A stretch of DNA of 64,000 nucleotides, taken from NCBI GenBank assembly GCA_963702495.1, contig CAVPDA010000016.1:62001-126000 (forward strand). Direction: 5' to 3'. A program made the translations under genes and the position numbers. Shown here piece after piece: positions 27,136-34,662 of the stretch. The notes below the pieces were generated by a model. That model did no database searches and had not been told where the DNA came from. It saw only the letters and a list, made by a program, of their open reading frames with translations. Every line of letters starts with the position of its first letter. Position 1 is the stretch's first letter. The stretch comes from CAVPDA01 sp963702495 (GTDB lineage: Bacteria > Pseudomonadota > Gammaproteobacteria > Burkholderiales > Rhodocyclaceae).

Positions 27136-30100
27136 TCAGTGCGGCTTTCCACCAGCCGCAGGCGGCGCATCGTCTGCGGTGACGACGTCCTTTCCGGCGT
27201 AGCGGGAGCGGAAAGGCGGGATCTCGTGCTGTCCATGGTGTTCCAGTACCAGGTTGGCCAGATCGAACAGGGTCTGCCGCGTGCCGCGGTAGCCCACCCA
27301 GGTCTTCTGATAGCCGCCGATGAGGTCGTACTGCGGGAAGCCGGCGCGCAGGATGGGCAGTCCAAGGCGGCGCGCGCTGGGCACGGCGTGGGAGCTGCCG
27401 ATCACCACCTGCGCTCGGCGGGCGCCGGCGGCCCGCTCCAGATCCTCCAAGTCGCCCACCTGCACCTCCGGCGCCGCCACCTCCTGCAGCAACGGGGAGC
27501 GCACCGGCGCCACCGCCGCTACCGTCTCGCCCCCCATGCCCCGCACCAGGTGGCTGAGTCCGTAGAGCAGATCGGGATCGGCGGCGATCGCGACGCGGGC
27601 GAAGCCGAACATGAAATGGGTATCCACCATTGCGTCCTGCAACTGGGCGCGCTGGCGCTCGATCTTCTCCGGCACCGGCATATCGGCGATCTGCGCCAGC
27701 GCTGCGATGAAGGCATCGACCGCATCGAGGCCCATGAGGGAGTCGAAGCGGTAGTCCGGCACGCCGCTGCGCTCCCGCAGCAGGTCGGCGGCGGCGGCGA
27801 GCGAGCGGCCGATCACCAAGGTGGCGCGCGCCTCGCCCAGGGTGGCGACCTCGGAGACCGGCGTGCCGCCGATGGTGAGCGGGCTGAAGTCCTCCGGCGT
27901 GAGATGGCCGTCGAGCGAATCGGCAATGTCCGGCACCACCACCGGCCGCAGGCCGAAGGCCTCGATCAGTTCCTTCGCGTGCTCGATGTCGCCGGGCGTG
28001 AGCAGGGAGCCGGCGAGCACGTTCACCTGCTTGTGGCGGCGCCCGGCGCGGCCCGTGTCGGCCGGCACCAGCACGTCGATCATGGCGCGCAGCGCGGCCG
28101 CGTAGCCGCTTTCCAGGCAGCCTGTGTAATCGGGCGTGGTTACCGGCACCACCGGAATGGCGTCGAACTCGGGATGCTTGCCACGGAACTCCCGCACCAG
28201 GCGCAGGATATCTGTGCCCTGGGTCTCGGAAAGACCCGTGGTCGGCAGTCCGACCAGCGCCGGTCTGCTCTTGCCGCAGAGGGTGGCCAGTCCTTCGATG
28301 ACGTTGTCGTCGGCGCTCATGACCGTGCTGAGCTGGTCCATGGCCGTGCTCTGGAGCGGGATCGGCTCGCGGAAATGGCGCACGAAGAACACTTTGGCGA
28401 AGGCGGTGCAGCCCTGGGAGCCGTGCAGCATGGGAATGGCGCGGCGGATGCCGAGGAAGGCGAGCGCCGCCCCCACCGGCGCGCTGGCCTTGAGCGGGCT
28501 GACGGAAAGGGCCTTGCTGCGCTTGAGGATCTCGGCCATGTCAGTGCGAACCCGTTTCCGCGACGGAGTCGCGCGCGACGCTTCCCTCTCCCTCTGGGAG
28601 AGGGATTGAGGGTGAGGGCAAAGTCCTTGGAGCGTGCTCATGCCGCGCCCCTCACCCCTGCCCTCTCCCCGCTCGCGGGGAGGGAGCGAATCTTCCTCGC
28701 CGTCCTCCCCCGCCTCGATGCTGTCCAGCTCCGGTTCGAGCGGAGTCAATGTCGGCTGGGTCGCCGCCCAGGGTGCGGGCTTGCGCAGCGCCTGCCATAC
28801 CGGGCTCTCGATGGTGAGCGCGAGCTGGCGCACCAGCTCCAGCATGCCGTCGTAGGCGGCGTAGCCGAACTCGCGCTCCTGGTTGATGTCCAGGAAGGGA
28901 ATGCGCGCCTTGAGGGCGGTGTAGAGGTTGCGCCCGCCGGCGATGAGGATGTCGGCGCGGTATTCCTTCACCGTGTTGAGCAGCGCGCGGGCCGAGCCGT
29001 CGTCGATCATCTTGGCGTCCGGCCCCATCAGTTCGCGGATGCGCGCCTTGTCCTCCTCGGTGGATTTCTTGGTGCCGGTGGCCACCACCACCATGCCCAG
29101 ATCCTGCAGCGCGGAGACCACCGACCAGGACTTGACGCCGCCGGTGTAGAGCAGCACACGTTTGCCATTCAGGCGCGCTCTCCAGGGCTCCAGCAGCGCC
29201 CGGATGCGCGCCTCCTCGCGGGCGATCAGGGCTTCGGTTCGTGCGGCGAGGTCCGCGTCGCCGAGCAGCCGCGCGAAATCCCGCAGCGCCTGCGAGGTGT
29301 CGCCGATGCCGTAGAAGCTGCCCTCGAACCAGGGCGTGCCATAGCGCGATTCCAGCTTGCGCGCCACGTTGAGCATCGCCTTCGAGCACACCATCATGTT
29401 CACCTTCGCCCGGTGCATGGTCTGCACCTCGCGGAAGCGCGCGTCGCCGGAGAGCGAACAGAGAATGCGCAGCCCCAGTTCGTCGAACAATGGAGCGACA
29501 TGCCAGAACTCGCCGGCGATGTTGTACTCGGCGATCAGGTTCACGTCATGCACCGTGATGCCGCGCCGCGCCGCGTCTTCCACCGCCGCGGGCGGCAGCG
29601 GATCGGGCTCGCGGGTGCCGACCACGTACTTCACCATCGTCTCGCCGGCAATGCGGTTGCCCAGGTTCTTCGTGCCGTAGAAGCCCGCCGCGTCCACCGG
29701 CACCACCGGAACACCCCAGCGCGCTTCGGCCGCCTTGCACACCGCCTCGATGTCGTCGCCGGTGAGCGCCGGCACGCAGGTGTTGTAGACGAATACCGCC
29801 GCCGGGGAATAGGACGCGATGGCCTGCCTGATGGAATGGAACAGCCGCTTCTCGCCGCGGCCCATGATCACGTCCTGCTCGGTGAGGTCCGTGGTCATGC
29901 CGATGCGATAGAGCGTCGGCCCCGAGGAGCGGGTGCCGCGGTTGTCCCAGGAACTGCCGGCGCACGCAATGGGGCCGTGGACGATGTGGGCGACGTCGGC
30001 GATCGGCAGCAGCGCGATCTGCGCCCCGTCGAAGGCGCAGCCTCCGGCCGAGGCACCCGGCTTGGGCCGCGAGCAGCCGGACTTGGCCTTGGCGTTGTGG

Positions 30101-30153
30101 GCGCAGGCAGGCTCGTTGAGCAGCGCGGCGATGTCGGAGGACTTTAGCGACAT
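27136..30153 (-). CDS. nifEN: NifE-NifN fused in one open reading frame
   Basis: NifEN is the scaffold on which FeMo-co is completed. The 1005-residue frame is NifE (about residues 1-480; HGPIACAGSSWDNRG, GDDIEAVCKAAE, YTGGVKSWSV) joined without a stop to NifN (from M539, MAEILKRSKALSVSPLK; MLHGSQGCTAFAKVFF; TTGLSETQGTDILR). The linker (about 490-524) is encoded by a pair of GC-rich repeats. The ATG at 28539 lacks a good ribosome site, favouring a real fusion, but internal initiation remains possible. The start at 30153 is 31 nt from the predicted transcription start. Confidence 0.9.
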   Translation of the reverse strand: MSLKSSDIAALLNEPACAHNAKAKSGCSRPKPGASAGGCAFDGAQIALLPIADVAHIVHGPIACAGSSWDNRGTRSSGPTLYRIGMTTDLTEQDVIMGRGEKRLFHSIRQAIASYSPAAVFVYNTCVPALTGDDIEAVCKAAEARWGVPVVPVDAAGFYGTKNLGNRIAGETMVKYVVGTREPDPLPPAAVEDAARRGITVHDVNLIAEYNIAGEFWHVAPLFDELGLRILCSLSGDARFREVQTMHRAKVNMMVCSKAMLNVARKLESRYGTPWFEGSFYGIGDTSQALRDFARLLGDADLAARTEALIAREEARIRALLEPWRARLNGKRVLLYTGGVKSWSVVSALQDLGMVVVATGTKKSTEEDKARIRELMGPDAKMIDDGSARALLNTVKEYRADILIAGGRNLYTALKARIPFLDINQEREFGYAAYDGMLELVRQLALTIESPVWQALRKPAPWAATQPTLTPLEPELDSIEAGEDGEEDSLPPRERGEGRGEGRGMSTLQGLCPHPQSLSQREREASRATPSRKRVRTDMAEILKRSKALSVSPLKASAPVGAALAFLGIRRAIPMLHGSQGCTAFAKVFFVRHFREPIPLQSTAMDQLSTVMSADDNVIEGLATLCGKSRPALVGLPTTGLSETQGTDILRLVREFRGKHPEFDAIPVVPVTTPDYTGCLESGYAAALRAMIDVLVPADTGRAGRRHKQVNVLAGSLLTPGDIEHAKELIEAFGLRPVVVPDIADSLDGHLTPEDFSPLTIGGTPVSEVATLGEARATLVIGRSLAAAADLLRERSGVPDYRFDSLMGLDAVDAFIAALAQIADMPVPEKIERQRAQLQDAMVDTHFMFGFARVAIAADPDLLYGLSHLVRGMGGETVAAVAPVRSPLLQEVAAPEVQVGDLEDLERAAGARRAQVVIGSSHAVPSARRLGLPILRAGFPQYDLIGGYQKTWVGYRGTRQTLFDLANLVLEHHGQHEIPPFRSRYAGKDVVTADDAPPAAGGKPH
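28583..28685. repeat. Inverted pair of GC-rich repeats inside nifEN
   Basis: Two copies of a repeat with CCCTCTCCC and GGGAG..GGG stems plus a (C)CCTCACCC flank lie in opposite orientation, about 25 bp apart. Repeats of this look are usually intergenic in proteobacteria. Here they are translated as PPRERGEGRGEG and PHPQSLSQRERE, joining nifE to nifN. Confidence 0.8.
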
Positions 30154-30193
30154 GAGGGATTGGCGGGGCGGGTTGGGCGCATGCCTACTCCTC

Positions 30194-30209
30194 AGCAAGC
30201 GATGTGCCA
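30194..30209 (-). promoter_or_regulatory. Sigma-54 (-24/-12) promoter of nifEN operon
   Basis: On the minus strand TGGCACATCGCTTGCT carries intact TGGCAC and TTGCT elements at the right spacing. It is 41 nt upstream of the nifE ATG, and a TGT-N10-ACA site lies about 45 bp upstream of the -24 element. Confidence 0.9.
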
Positions 30210-30252
30210 CTGCTAACGCACTGTTTCTACGACAATTGTCCCGAGAAGGTGA

Positions 30253-30268
30253 TGTCGGGAATGCGACA
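30253..30268. promoter_or_regulatory. NifA-type upstream activator site for nifEN
   Basis: TGT-CGGGAATGCG-ACA, centred near -77 of the predicted nifE start. It fits the TGT-N10-ACA consensus exactly. Confidence 0.82.
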
Positions 30269-30452
30269 ATGCGGCGCGCGAGGAAACTTGGCGACAATCA
30301 GAAGCAGCGGATCGGCCGTTGCCATCTTCCCCGACTCCAGAACATGGATTCCGGATCTTCCTGCCGCCAAGGCCATCGCCCGGCCTCGCGAAGCCTCGAA
30401 GTCATCGGTTCAGGACGATTTCGGAATCGCAGACAGGGCTTCAGGCACAGCC

Positions 30453-30470
30453 TGCTATACTCGTATAGCA
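30453..30470. promoter_or_regulatory. Operator/promoter of the RelBE-type module
   Basis: TGCTATAC-TC-GTATAGCA is a perfect inverted repeat that also contains a TATACT -10-like box. It is 25 bp before the antitoxin start, where RelB/ParD-type antitoxins normally autoregulate. Confidence 0.75.
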
Positions 30471-30494
30471 ATTCGCTTCATAAGGAGGAACACC

Positions 30495-30701
30495 ATGCTT
30501 GCAATTCGCCTGCCCGAGGAAATCGAGAAGCGCCTGAACGCGCTGGCCAACGAGACGGGGCGCACCAAGACCGCGCTCGCGCGCGAAGCCATCCTCGAAT
30601 ACATAGACGATCTGGAGGACTACTACCTCGCCGAGGCCCGGGCGCGGAAAAACCGCAAGACGATCCCGCTGGCAGACGTGGAGCGAGAACTTGGCCTATG
30701 A
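30495..30701 (+). CDS. Ribbon-helix-helix antitoxin (RelB/ParD type)
   Basis: A 68-residue protein with an N-terminal RHH pattern (MLAIRLPEEIEKRLNALANETGRTKTALAREAI) and a C-terminal toxin-binding tail. The start is fixed by a strong TAAGGAGG. It overlaps the toxin gene by 11 nt and is preceded by a palindromic operator. It likely neutralises the RelE-like toxin and represses the operon. Confidence 0.88.
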   Translation: MLAIRLPEEIEKRLNALANETGRTKTALAREAILEYIDDLEDYYLAEARARKNRKTIPLADVERELGL

Positions 30702-30960
30702 GATCGAGTTCGATCCCGATGCGGTGAAGGATCTCAAGAAGCTGGATCGCCCCATTCAGCAGCGGCTGGTCGGCTTCCTGAGGCAACGCGTGGCCACGCT
30801 CGACAATCCACGGGATCTCGGCGAGCCGCTCGCCGGCGCGAGGCTCGGCAGCTATTGGAAGTACCGCGTCGGCGATTGGCGGATCATCTGCGACATTCAA
30901 GACCGGCGCATCGTGGTCCGCGTGTTGCGGATCGGCACCCGCCGCGAGGTTTATCGGTGA
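30691..30960 (+). CDS. RelE/ParE-family toxin
   Basis: An 89-residue toxin that begins at TTG 30691, after GGAG and inside the antitoxin's 3' end. The RelE fold pattern is clear: YEIEFDPDAVKDLKKLDRPIQQRL, then LGSYWKYRVGDWRIICDIQDRRIVVRVLRIGTRREVY. RelE-type members cleave mRNA at the ribosome; ParE-type members poison gyrase. The YRVGDWRIICDI region fits RelE better. The module sits between the nifEN promoter and the thioredoxin gene. Confidence 0.9.
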   Translation: MAYEIEFDPDAVKDLKKLDRPIQQRLVGFLRQRVATLDNPRDLGEPLAGARLGSYWKYRVGDWRIICDIQDRRIVVRVLRIGTRREVYR

Positions 30961-31237
30961 GCGGCGACTTGGCTCACGATGCTCAAGGTCGAAGCGAAAC
31001 GTCGGTCATGGCTGAGCGGAAATGCGCTGGTTCAGGCTGCGGCAGGAGCCCCTTTCGCCCCCGATGGCAGGCGATGCGAGTTCCCGCCATAATGCGTGCC
31101 GGCATGACGGCGCTGGAGGCAGTGCGATCCGGGCCCCATCGGCCGGAGTCTTCCTGGCCGGCAACGACGGCGACCATGCTCCGTTTCTGCGGTCATCATG
31201 CCTTCCGAATTCCCTGCCAGGATGGAGAACGTCCTCT

Positions 31238-31624
31238 ATGACTTTCCAGATCCATGACCGCGCGCACCACGATGCGGTATGCGAGAAGTGCGTTTTCGAC
31301 ACCGACCTGCACCATTTCGAAGAGGACGTCGTGGCGGTTTCGCGGCAGCACCTGGTGCTGGTGGATCTCTGGGCCGACTGGTGCGGTCCCTGCCACCATC
31401 TGGCACCGGTACTGGCGCGGGTCGTTGCGGACTATGGCGGCCGCGTCCGCCTCGCCAAGGTGGAAGTGGACGAGGGCGACAACATGAAGATTGCCGGCCG
31501 CAATGGCGCGAGGGGCTTCCCGACGGTGCTGCTGTACAAGGATGGCGAGGTGGTGGACCGTTTCCACGGCACGAAGCCCGAGCATTTCGTGCGCGAGTTC
31601 ATCGACCGGCATATCGAAGCCTGA
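31238..31624 (+). CDS. Thioredoxin-like protein
   Basis: A 128-residue thioredoxin with the active-site WCGPC (about residues 48-52) and the cis-proline loop GARGFPTVLLYKDGEVVDRFHG. An N-terminal extra pair (CEKC) precedes the domain, unlike E. coli TrxA. It reduces protein disulfides in the cytoplasm. It is the only redox gene on the plus strand within the nif island, and lies 3' of the RelBE module with a 277-bp gap in which I see no gene. Confidence 0.88.
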   Translation: MTFQIHDRAHHDAVCEKCVFDTDLHHFEEDVVAVSRQHLVLVDLWADWCGPCHHLAPVLARVVADYGGRVRLAKVEVDEGDNMKIAGRNGARGFPTVLLYKDGEVVDRFHGTKPEHFVREFIDRHIEA

Positions 31625-31713
31625 GCCCGGTACACCGGCGCGGCGCTGCTCGAAACGGCGACCGGGTCCACCGCGCACTCGACTCGCGCGAGACCACGAA
31701 CAGGAATCAGAAG

Positions 31714-32055
31714 ATGATCTACACAGGTAGCTGCCACTGCGGTCGCACCGCCTTCGAAGTCGAGGGCGAGCTCACCGGCGTCATGGACTGCAACTGCTCG
31801 ATCTGCTCGCGCAAGGGATCACTGCTGTGGTTCGTGCCGCGGGACAAGCTGCGCCTGCTGACGCCGGAGGAGAGCCTCGCCACGTACACCTTCAACAGCG
31901 ACGTGAGCCGGCGGCCCATCGCCGCAGGGGAGGAATTGCTCGACGACTACCGGATCACCGGCGACGTACCGCTACTGCCCTGCAACTGCGGCTCCTCCCG
32001 CTGCCGGGGCTATCTAAATCGGCCGTCCGAGCCGGCACCCGCTCAAACACAGTAG
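31714..32055 (+). CDS. GFA-domain / post-SET chimeric protein
   Basis: This 113-residue protein starts as a GFA (glutathione-dependent formaldehyde-activating-like) Zn protein (MIYTGSCHCGRTAFEVEGEL; CNCSICSRKGSLLWFVPRDK). After about residue 60 it switches to what looks like the end of a SET-domain protein (RPIAAGEELLDDYRI; LPCNCGSSRCRGYLN, a post-SET Cys cluster). The join is in frame. It may be a deletion product of two neighbouring genes, and activity is doubtful. Its 3' end overlaps the convergent gene at 32043. Confidence 0.65.
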   Translation: MIYTGSCHCGRTAFEVEGELTGVMDCNCSICSRKGSLLWFVPRDKLRLLTPEESLATYTFNSDVSRRPIAAGEELLDDYRITGDVPLLPCNCGSSRCRGYLNRPSEPAPAQTQ

Positions 32056-33008
32056 GGTGCGTCGAGCCAGACCCTGAGGATTTCCGCGTCCCGCGTCGGC
32101 AGGTAGTTGTAGCCCGCCGCCAGATCCTGACCGACGTGCGCCGCGACGCTGCGGCTCACGCCGTTGTTGGTCACGAGGTGGAAGTACCAGGCGAAGGGAT
32201 AGCCGGCGTAGCGGTCGTAGATGTGCAGCGCCGCGCCGAGGTCCGCGCCGATCTTGTCGCCCATGTCCGGCGGGGCGCTGCGCTTGCGCGGGGCGGGGAT
32301 GGGTTTGGCCGTGAGGCGCTCCTGCTTGAAGCGGTCAAGGTGCTCCGCCAGCGCAAGCACCCATTCGTCGCTGAAGTGGGCGGCATGGCGTGCACTGCTC
32401 GTGTCCCATTCGTCGAGGAAGCGCACCACCGGCGGCGGCAGCGGCGACTGGCCCTGCATGCGGCCGAGGAAGGAGTTGATGTCGGCCAGACGGCGCAGGG
32501 CGTAGCGCGCGGGCGCGACCGGCTGCGGATCGATGCGAGCGGAATGCTCCGGCTCCAGCAACTGGCCGAGGTCGTCGGGCGGGAAGTCAGCGTCCAGGAG
32601 GCGGCGGTCGGCCACTTCCTCCAGTTCCTCGACCTCCAGTTGCAGGAACTCGGCGGCGCGCTTGCCGTAGGCGGCGACGAAGTAGTGAGTGCGGCCGACG
32701 AAGCGTGTGGCAAGCAGGCCCGCATCGCCGAAACGCTCCGCGAAACGCAGCGCATCGGCGCCGCAGGTCTGCCAAGCCTGCTCGGCCCAGCGCTGCAAGT
32801 CCGGCGACACGCGCTCGCCACTCCCGGTGATGACACCACCCGGCCGGTACCAGCCGCCGCGGGTGAGCGCAAGGCGGAAATCGAAGCCCGGCCACATTTC
32901 CCCGATCGCGGCCAGCAGCGCACCATGGTGCGGCCGCGGCGGCGTGGCGGCACAGACGCGGGAAAGCTCCGCGACGGTCAGCGGCGAATCTGCAATGGCG
33001 CTGCACAT
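32043..33008 (-). CDS. Unknown nif-linked protein (321 aa)
   Basis: The last gene of the nifHDK operon. It encodes a soluble protein with no domain I recognise. Features are an acidic, helical middle (AAEFLQLEVEELEEVADRRLLDADFPPDDLG) and a C-terminal segment YDRYAGYPFAWYFHLVTNNGVSRSVAAHVGQDLAAGYNYLPTRDAEILRVWL. I recall similar ORFs downstream of nafY in other betaproteobacterial nif clusters, but could not check this. Function unknown; nif association is positional. Confidence 0.72.
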   Translation of the reverse strand: MCSAIADSPLTVAELSRVCAATPPRPHHGALLAAIGEMWPGFDFRLALTRGGWYRPGGVITGSGERVSPDLQRWAEQAWQTCGADALRFAERFGDAGLLATRFVGRTHYFVAAYGKRAAEFLQLEVEELEEVADRRLLDADFPPDDLGQLLEPEHSARIDPQPVAPARYALRRLADINSFLGRMQGQSPLPPPVVRFLDEWDTSSARHAAHFSDEWVLALAEHLDRFKQERLTAKPIPAPRKRSAPPDMGDKIGADLGAALHIYDRYAGYPFAWYFHLVTNNGVSRSVAAHVGQDLAAGYNYLPTRDAEILRVWLDAPYCV

Positions 33009-33101
33009 GTTCTTGTCCTGACCTCCCCTGTAGATCCGGCCCTATGTCGGCTCCACCCTTCGGGCTTGAGCCGACCCACGCCTGGCCTCCCTGCCCGGCC
33101 T

Positions 33102-33157
33102 GTAGGGTGCGCCGTGCGCACCGTTACGGCCACATCGGTGCGCACGGCGCACCCTAC
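33102..33157. repeat. Intergenic palindromic repeat with 22-bp perfect arms
   Basis: The left arm (33102-33123, beginning GTAGGGTGCGCCGTGCGC) and the right arm (33136-33157) are exact reverse complements around a 12-bp loop. This is the best copy of the family. Its end supplies the TAG stop of the DUF6129-like gene (33154-33156). Confidence 0.9.
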
Positions 33158-33414
33158 GTGCTGGCGAGCACCAGGCCGCTGGCCTGCTCCGGCTCGGTGG
33201 TGAACTTGACGCAGTGCTCCCCCGCGTCCACCAGATAGACGTTGAAGCCGGTGCGCTCCGCCACCGGTGCGAGGCGAGCCGGCACGTCTTCGTCCAAGCA
33301 CAGCGTGAAGTGCAGCCCGGGATGGGCGGCGCGCAGCGCGGCGATGGCCGCCTCGTCCAGCCCTTGCTCCTCCAGGGCGTCGGCGAGCTTCTCGATCAGC
33401 GCCGGGTCGATCAC
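33154..33414 (-). CDS. Small nif-operon protein (DUF6129-like)
   Basis: An 86-residue protein that begins at GTG 33414, overlapping the nafY stop as GTGA. The pattern LIEKLADALEEQGLDEAAIAALRAAHPGLHFTLCLDEDVPARLAPVAERTGFNVYLVDAGEHCV matches a small family found after nifY/nafY in proteobacteria (DUF6129, from memory). Function not known. Its stop codon lies within the palindromic repeat, so the native C-terminus may have been altered by the repeat's insertion. Confidence 0.78.
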   Translation of the reverse strand: MIDPALIEKLADALEEQGLDEAAIAALRAAHPGLHFTLCLDEDVPARLAPVAERTGFNVYLVDAGEHCVKFTTEPEQASGLVLAST

Positions 33415-34121
33415 GTCTCGGCGTCGTCCACGAAGCGTTCCAGGGATGCGGGCGTCACTCCCATGACCTTGGCAAGCCAAGGCGGCGGTGCCTCCATGGT
33501 GAGCTGCAGCCGCGCCAGCGCCGCGGCGGCGGGCCCGCCCTCCGGCAGCTTCACCGGATGCACGCCGGCGCGCACCACCTTGGCCGCCGCCGGTCCGCCG
33601 ATGGACTGGACGTAGACCAGTTGGCAGTCGCGGATCAGCTCGGCGCGGGCGACGTTGCGGTCTTCGGCGGAATCGGTGTTGAGCGTCGAGCGCAGGTCGA
33701 TCAGGCGCGCGTCGCTGCGCGACACCTGATAGACGAGAAAGCGGGCGCAGGAGCCGAAATGACCATCCAGCATTTCGCCGTTGTTGGAGGCCACCGCGAC
33801 CCGCAGGGAACCGGGCATGTCGCCCTCGGCATAGGGCAGCGGCTGCGGCACGTCTTCCGCCGCAAGGCCCTCGCCCCACAGATAGCGCACGGCCGTCTTG
33901 ATCTGCTCGCGCTCGAAATCCGGCTCGATGATCTCGTCGCCCTGCAGCAGCGCCTTCATGTCGGCCACGGTGACCAGAGCCAGCTTTTCCTCGCTCAGGG
34001 GAACGCCATACTTGCCGGCCAGGGCGGCAACGAAGGCGCGAACATCCACGCCCGGCATGGCGCGCGCCGCCATGCCGATGCGCAGCGCGGTTTCCCTTGT
34101 CATGGCCTGGGGTTCGGACAT
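33411..34121 (-). CDS. nafY: NafY/NifY, apo-dinitrogenase and FeMo-co binding protein
   Basis: This protein holds apo-MoFe protein open and delivers FeMo-co. It has 236 residues: an N-terminal helical domain (about 10-65, GVDVRAFVAALAGKYGVPLSEEKLALVTVADMK), and a C-terminal NifX-like cofactor-binding domain (about 105-220, VAVASNNGEMLDGHFGSCARFLVY; LIRDCQLVYVQSIGGPAAAKVV). It follows nifHDKT-fdx, matching the position of nifY in Azotobacter. Confidence 0.9.
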   Translation of the reverse strand: MSEPQAMTRETALRIGMAARAMPGVDVRAFVAALAGKYGVPLSEEKLALVTVADMKALLQGDEIIEPDFEREQIKTAVRYLWGEGLAAEDVPQPLPYAEGDMPGSLRVAVASNNGEMLDGHFGSCARFLVYQVSRSDARLIDLRSTLNTDSAEDRNVARAELIRDCQLVYVQSIGGPAAAKVVRAGVHPVKLPEGGPAAAALARLQLTMEAPPPWLAKVMGVTPASLERFVDDAET

Positions 34122-34140
34122 CGGCTCGTCCTCGAACGGC

Positions 34141-34344
34141 TCAGACCGCCAGCGGCACGATGCAGGCCTCGCCCGCCGGGCAGGCCACCAGGCACTGCGG
34201 CTCGTCGAACTCGCCTTCGCACTCGTTACAGGTCGTCTTGTCGATCTTGTAGATGCCGCCCTTGTCGGTGATGGATTTGGTGGGGCACACCGGCTTGCAG
34301 TCGCCGCAGGAGGTGCACTCCGCCATGATGATCTTCATTGCCAT
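34141..34344 (-). CDS. 2[4Fe-4S] ferredoxin (FdxN type)
   Basis: A 67-residue ferredoxin with motif CTSCGDCKPVCPTKSI and a second set C-x2-C-x8-C-x3-C (CNECEGEFDEPQCLVAC), the spacing seen in nif-linked FdxN. It probably donates electrons to the Fe protein or to cofactor assembly. It lies between nifT and nafY. Confidence 0.9.
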   Translation of the reverse strand: MAMKIIMAECTSCGDCKPVCPTKSITDKGGIYKIDKTTCNECEGEFDEPQCLVACPAGEACIVPLAV

Positions 34345-34369
34345 GATGGTTTCCTTTCCTGAAAAATCC

Positions 34370-34594
34370 TTACTCGGGGGCGTCGAGGCGCTTGGCCCGC
34401 AGCGAGACCGGCAGCCGCTCGGGCTGGGCCATGGGCTCGATGTAGTAGCTGCCGCCGTTGTTGAGCCTGAGCTCGCCGCCCCACTTCTCCGGCGTCTCGA
34501 ACTCCATGGAGACGATGCTGTCTTCCAGATCGCGCTTGGGCAGGTAGAACACCAGCCCGCCTTCCTTGCCGCGCCGGATCATGATGTTGGCCAT
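34370..34594 (-). CDS. nifT: NifT/FixU
   Basis: A 74-residue protein conserved directly after nifK. The sequence MANIMIRRGKEGGLVFYLPKRDLEDSIV ... ELRLNNGGSYYIEP is typical of NifT. Its role is subtle or dispensable in tested species. It is separated from nifK by a palindromic repeat. Confidence 0.94.
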   Translation of the reverse strand: MANIMIRRGKEGGLVFYLPKRDLEDSIVSMEFETPEKWGGELRLNNGGSYYIEPMAQPERLPVSLRAKRLDAPE

Positions 34595-34610
34595 ACGTTC
34601 CCCCCGCTAT

Positions 34611-34661
34611 GGTGCGCACGGCGCACCCTGCCGTTCACCCGCAAGGTGCGCCGTGCGCACC
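34611..34661. repeat. Intergenic palindromic repeat (nifK-nifT spacer)
   Basis: GGTGCGCACGGCGCACC (34611-34627) and its complement GGTGCGCCGTGCGCACC (34645-34661) form a 17-bp perfect inverted pair. It ends two bases from the nifK stop codon. Confidence 0.85.
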
Positions 34662-34662
34662 G

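Noticed and set aside
28577..28690. Possible CRISPR-like array in the repeat-rich linker of nifEN
   Set aside because: There are only two copies, in opposite orientation, with no regular spacers. They are REP-like palindromes.
27124..30147. A 1007-codon plus-strand frame opposite nifEN
   Set aside because: His/Arg/Gly-rich composition without any motif; the minus-strand NifE and NifN motifs explain the sequence.
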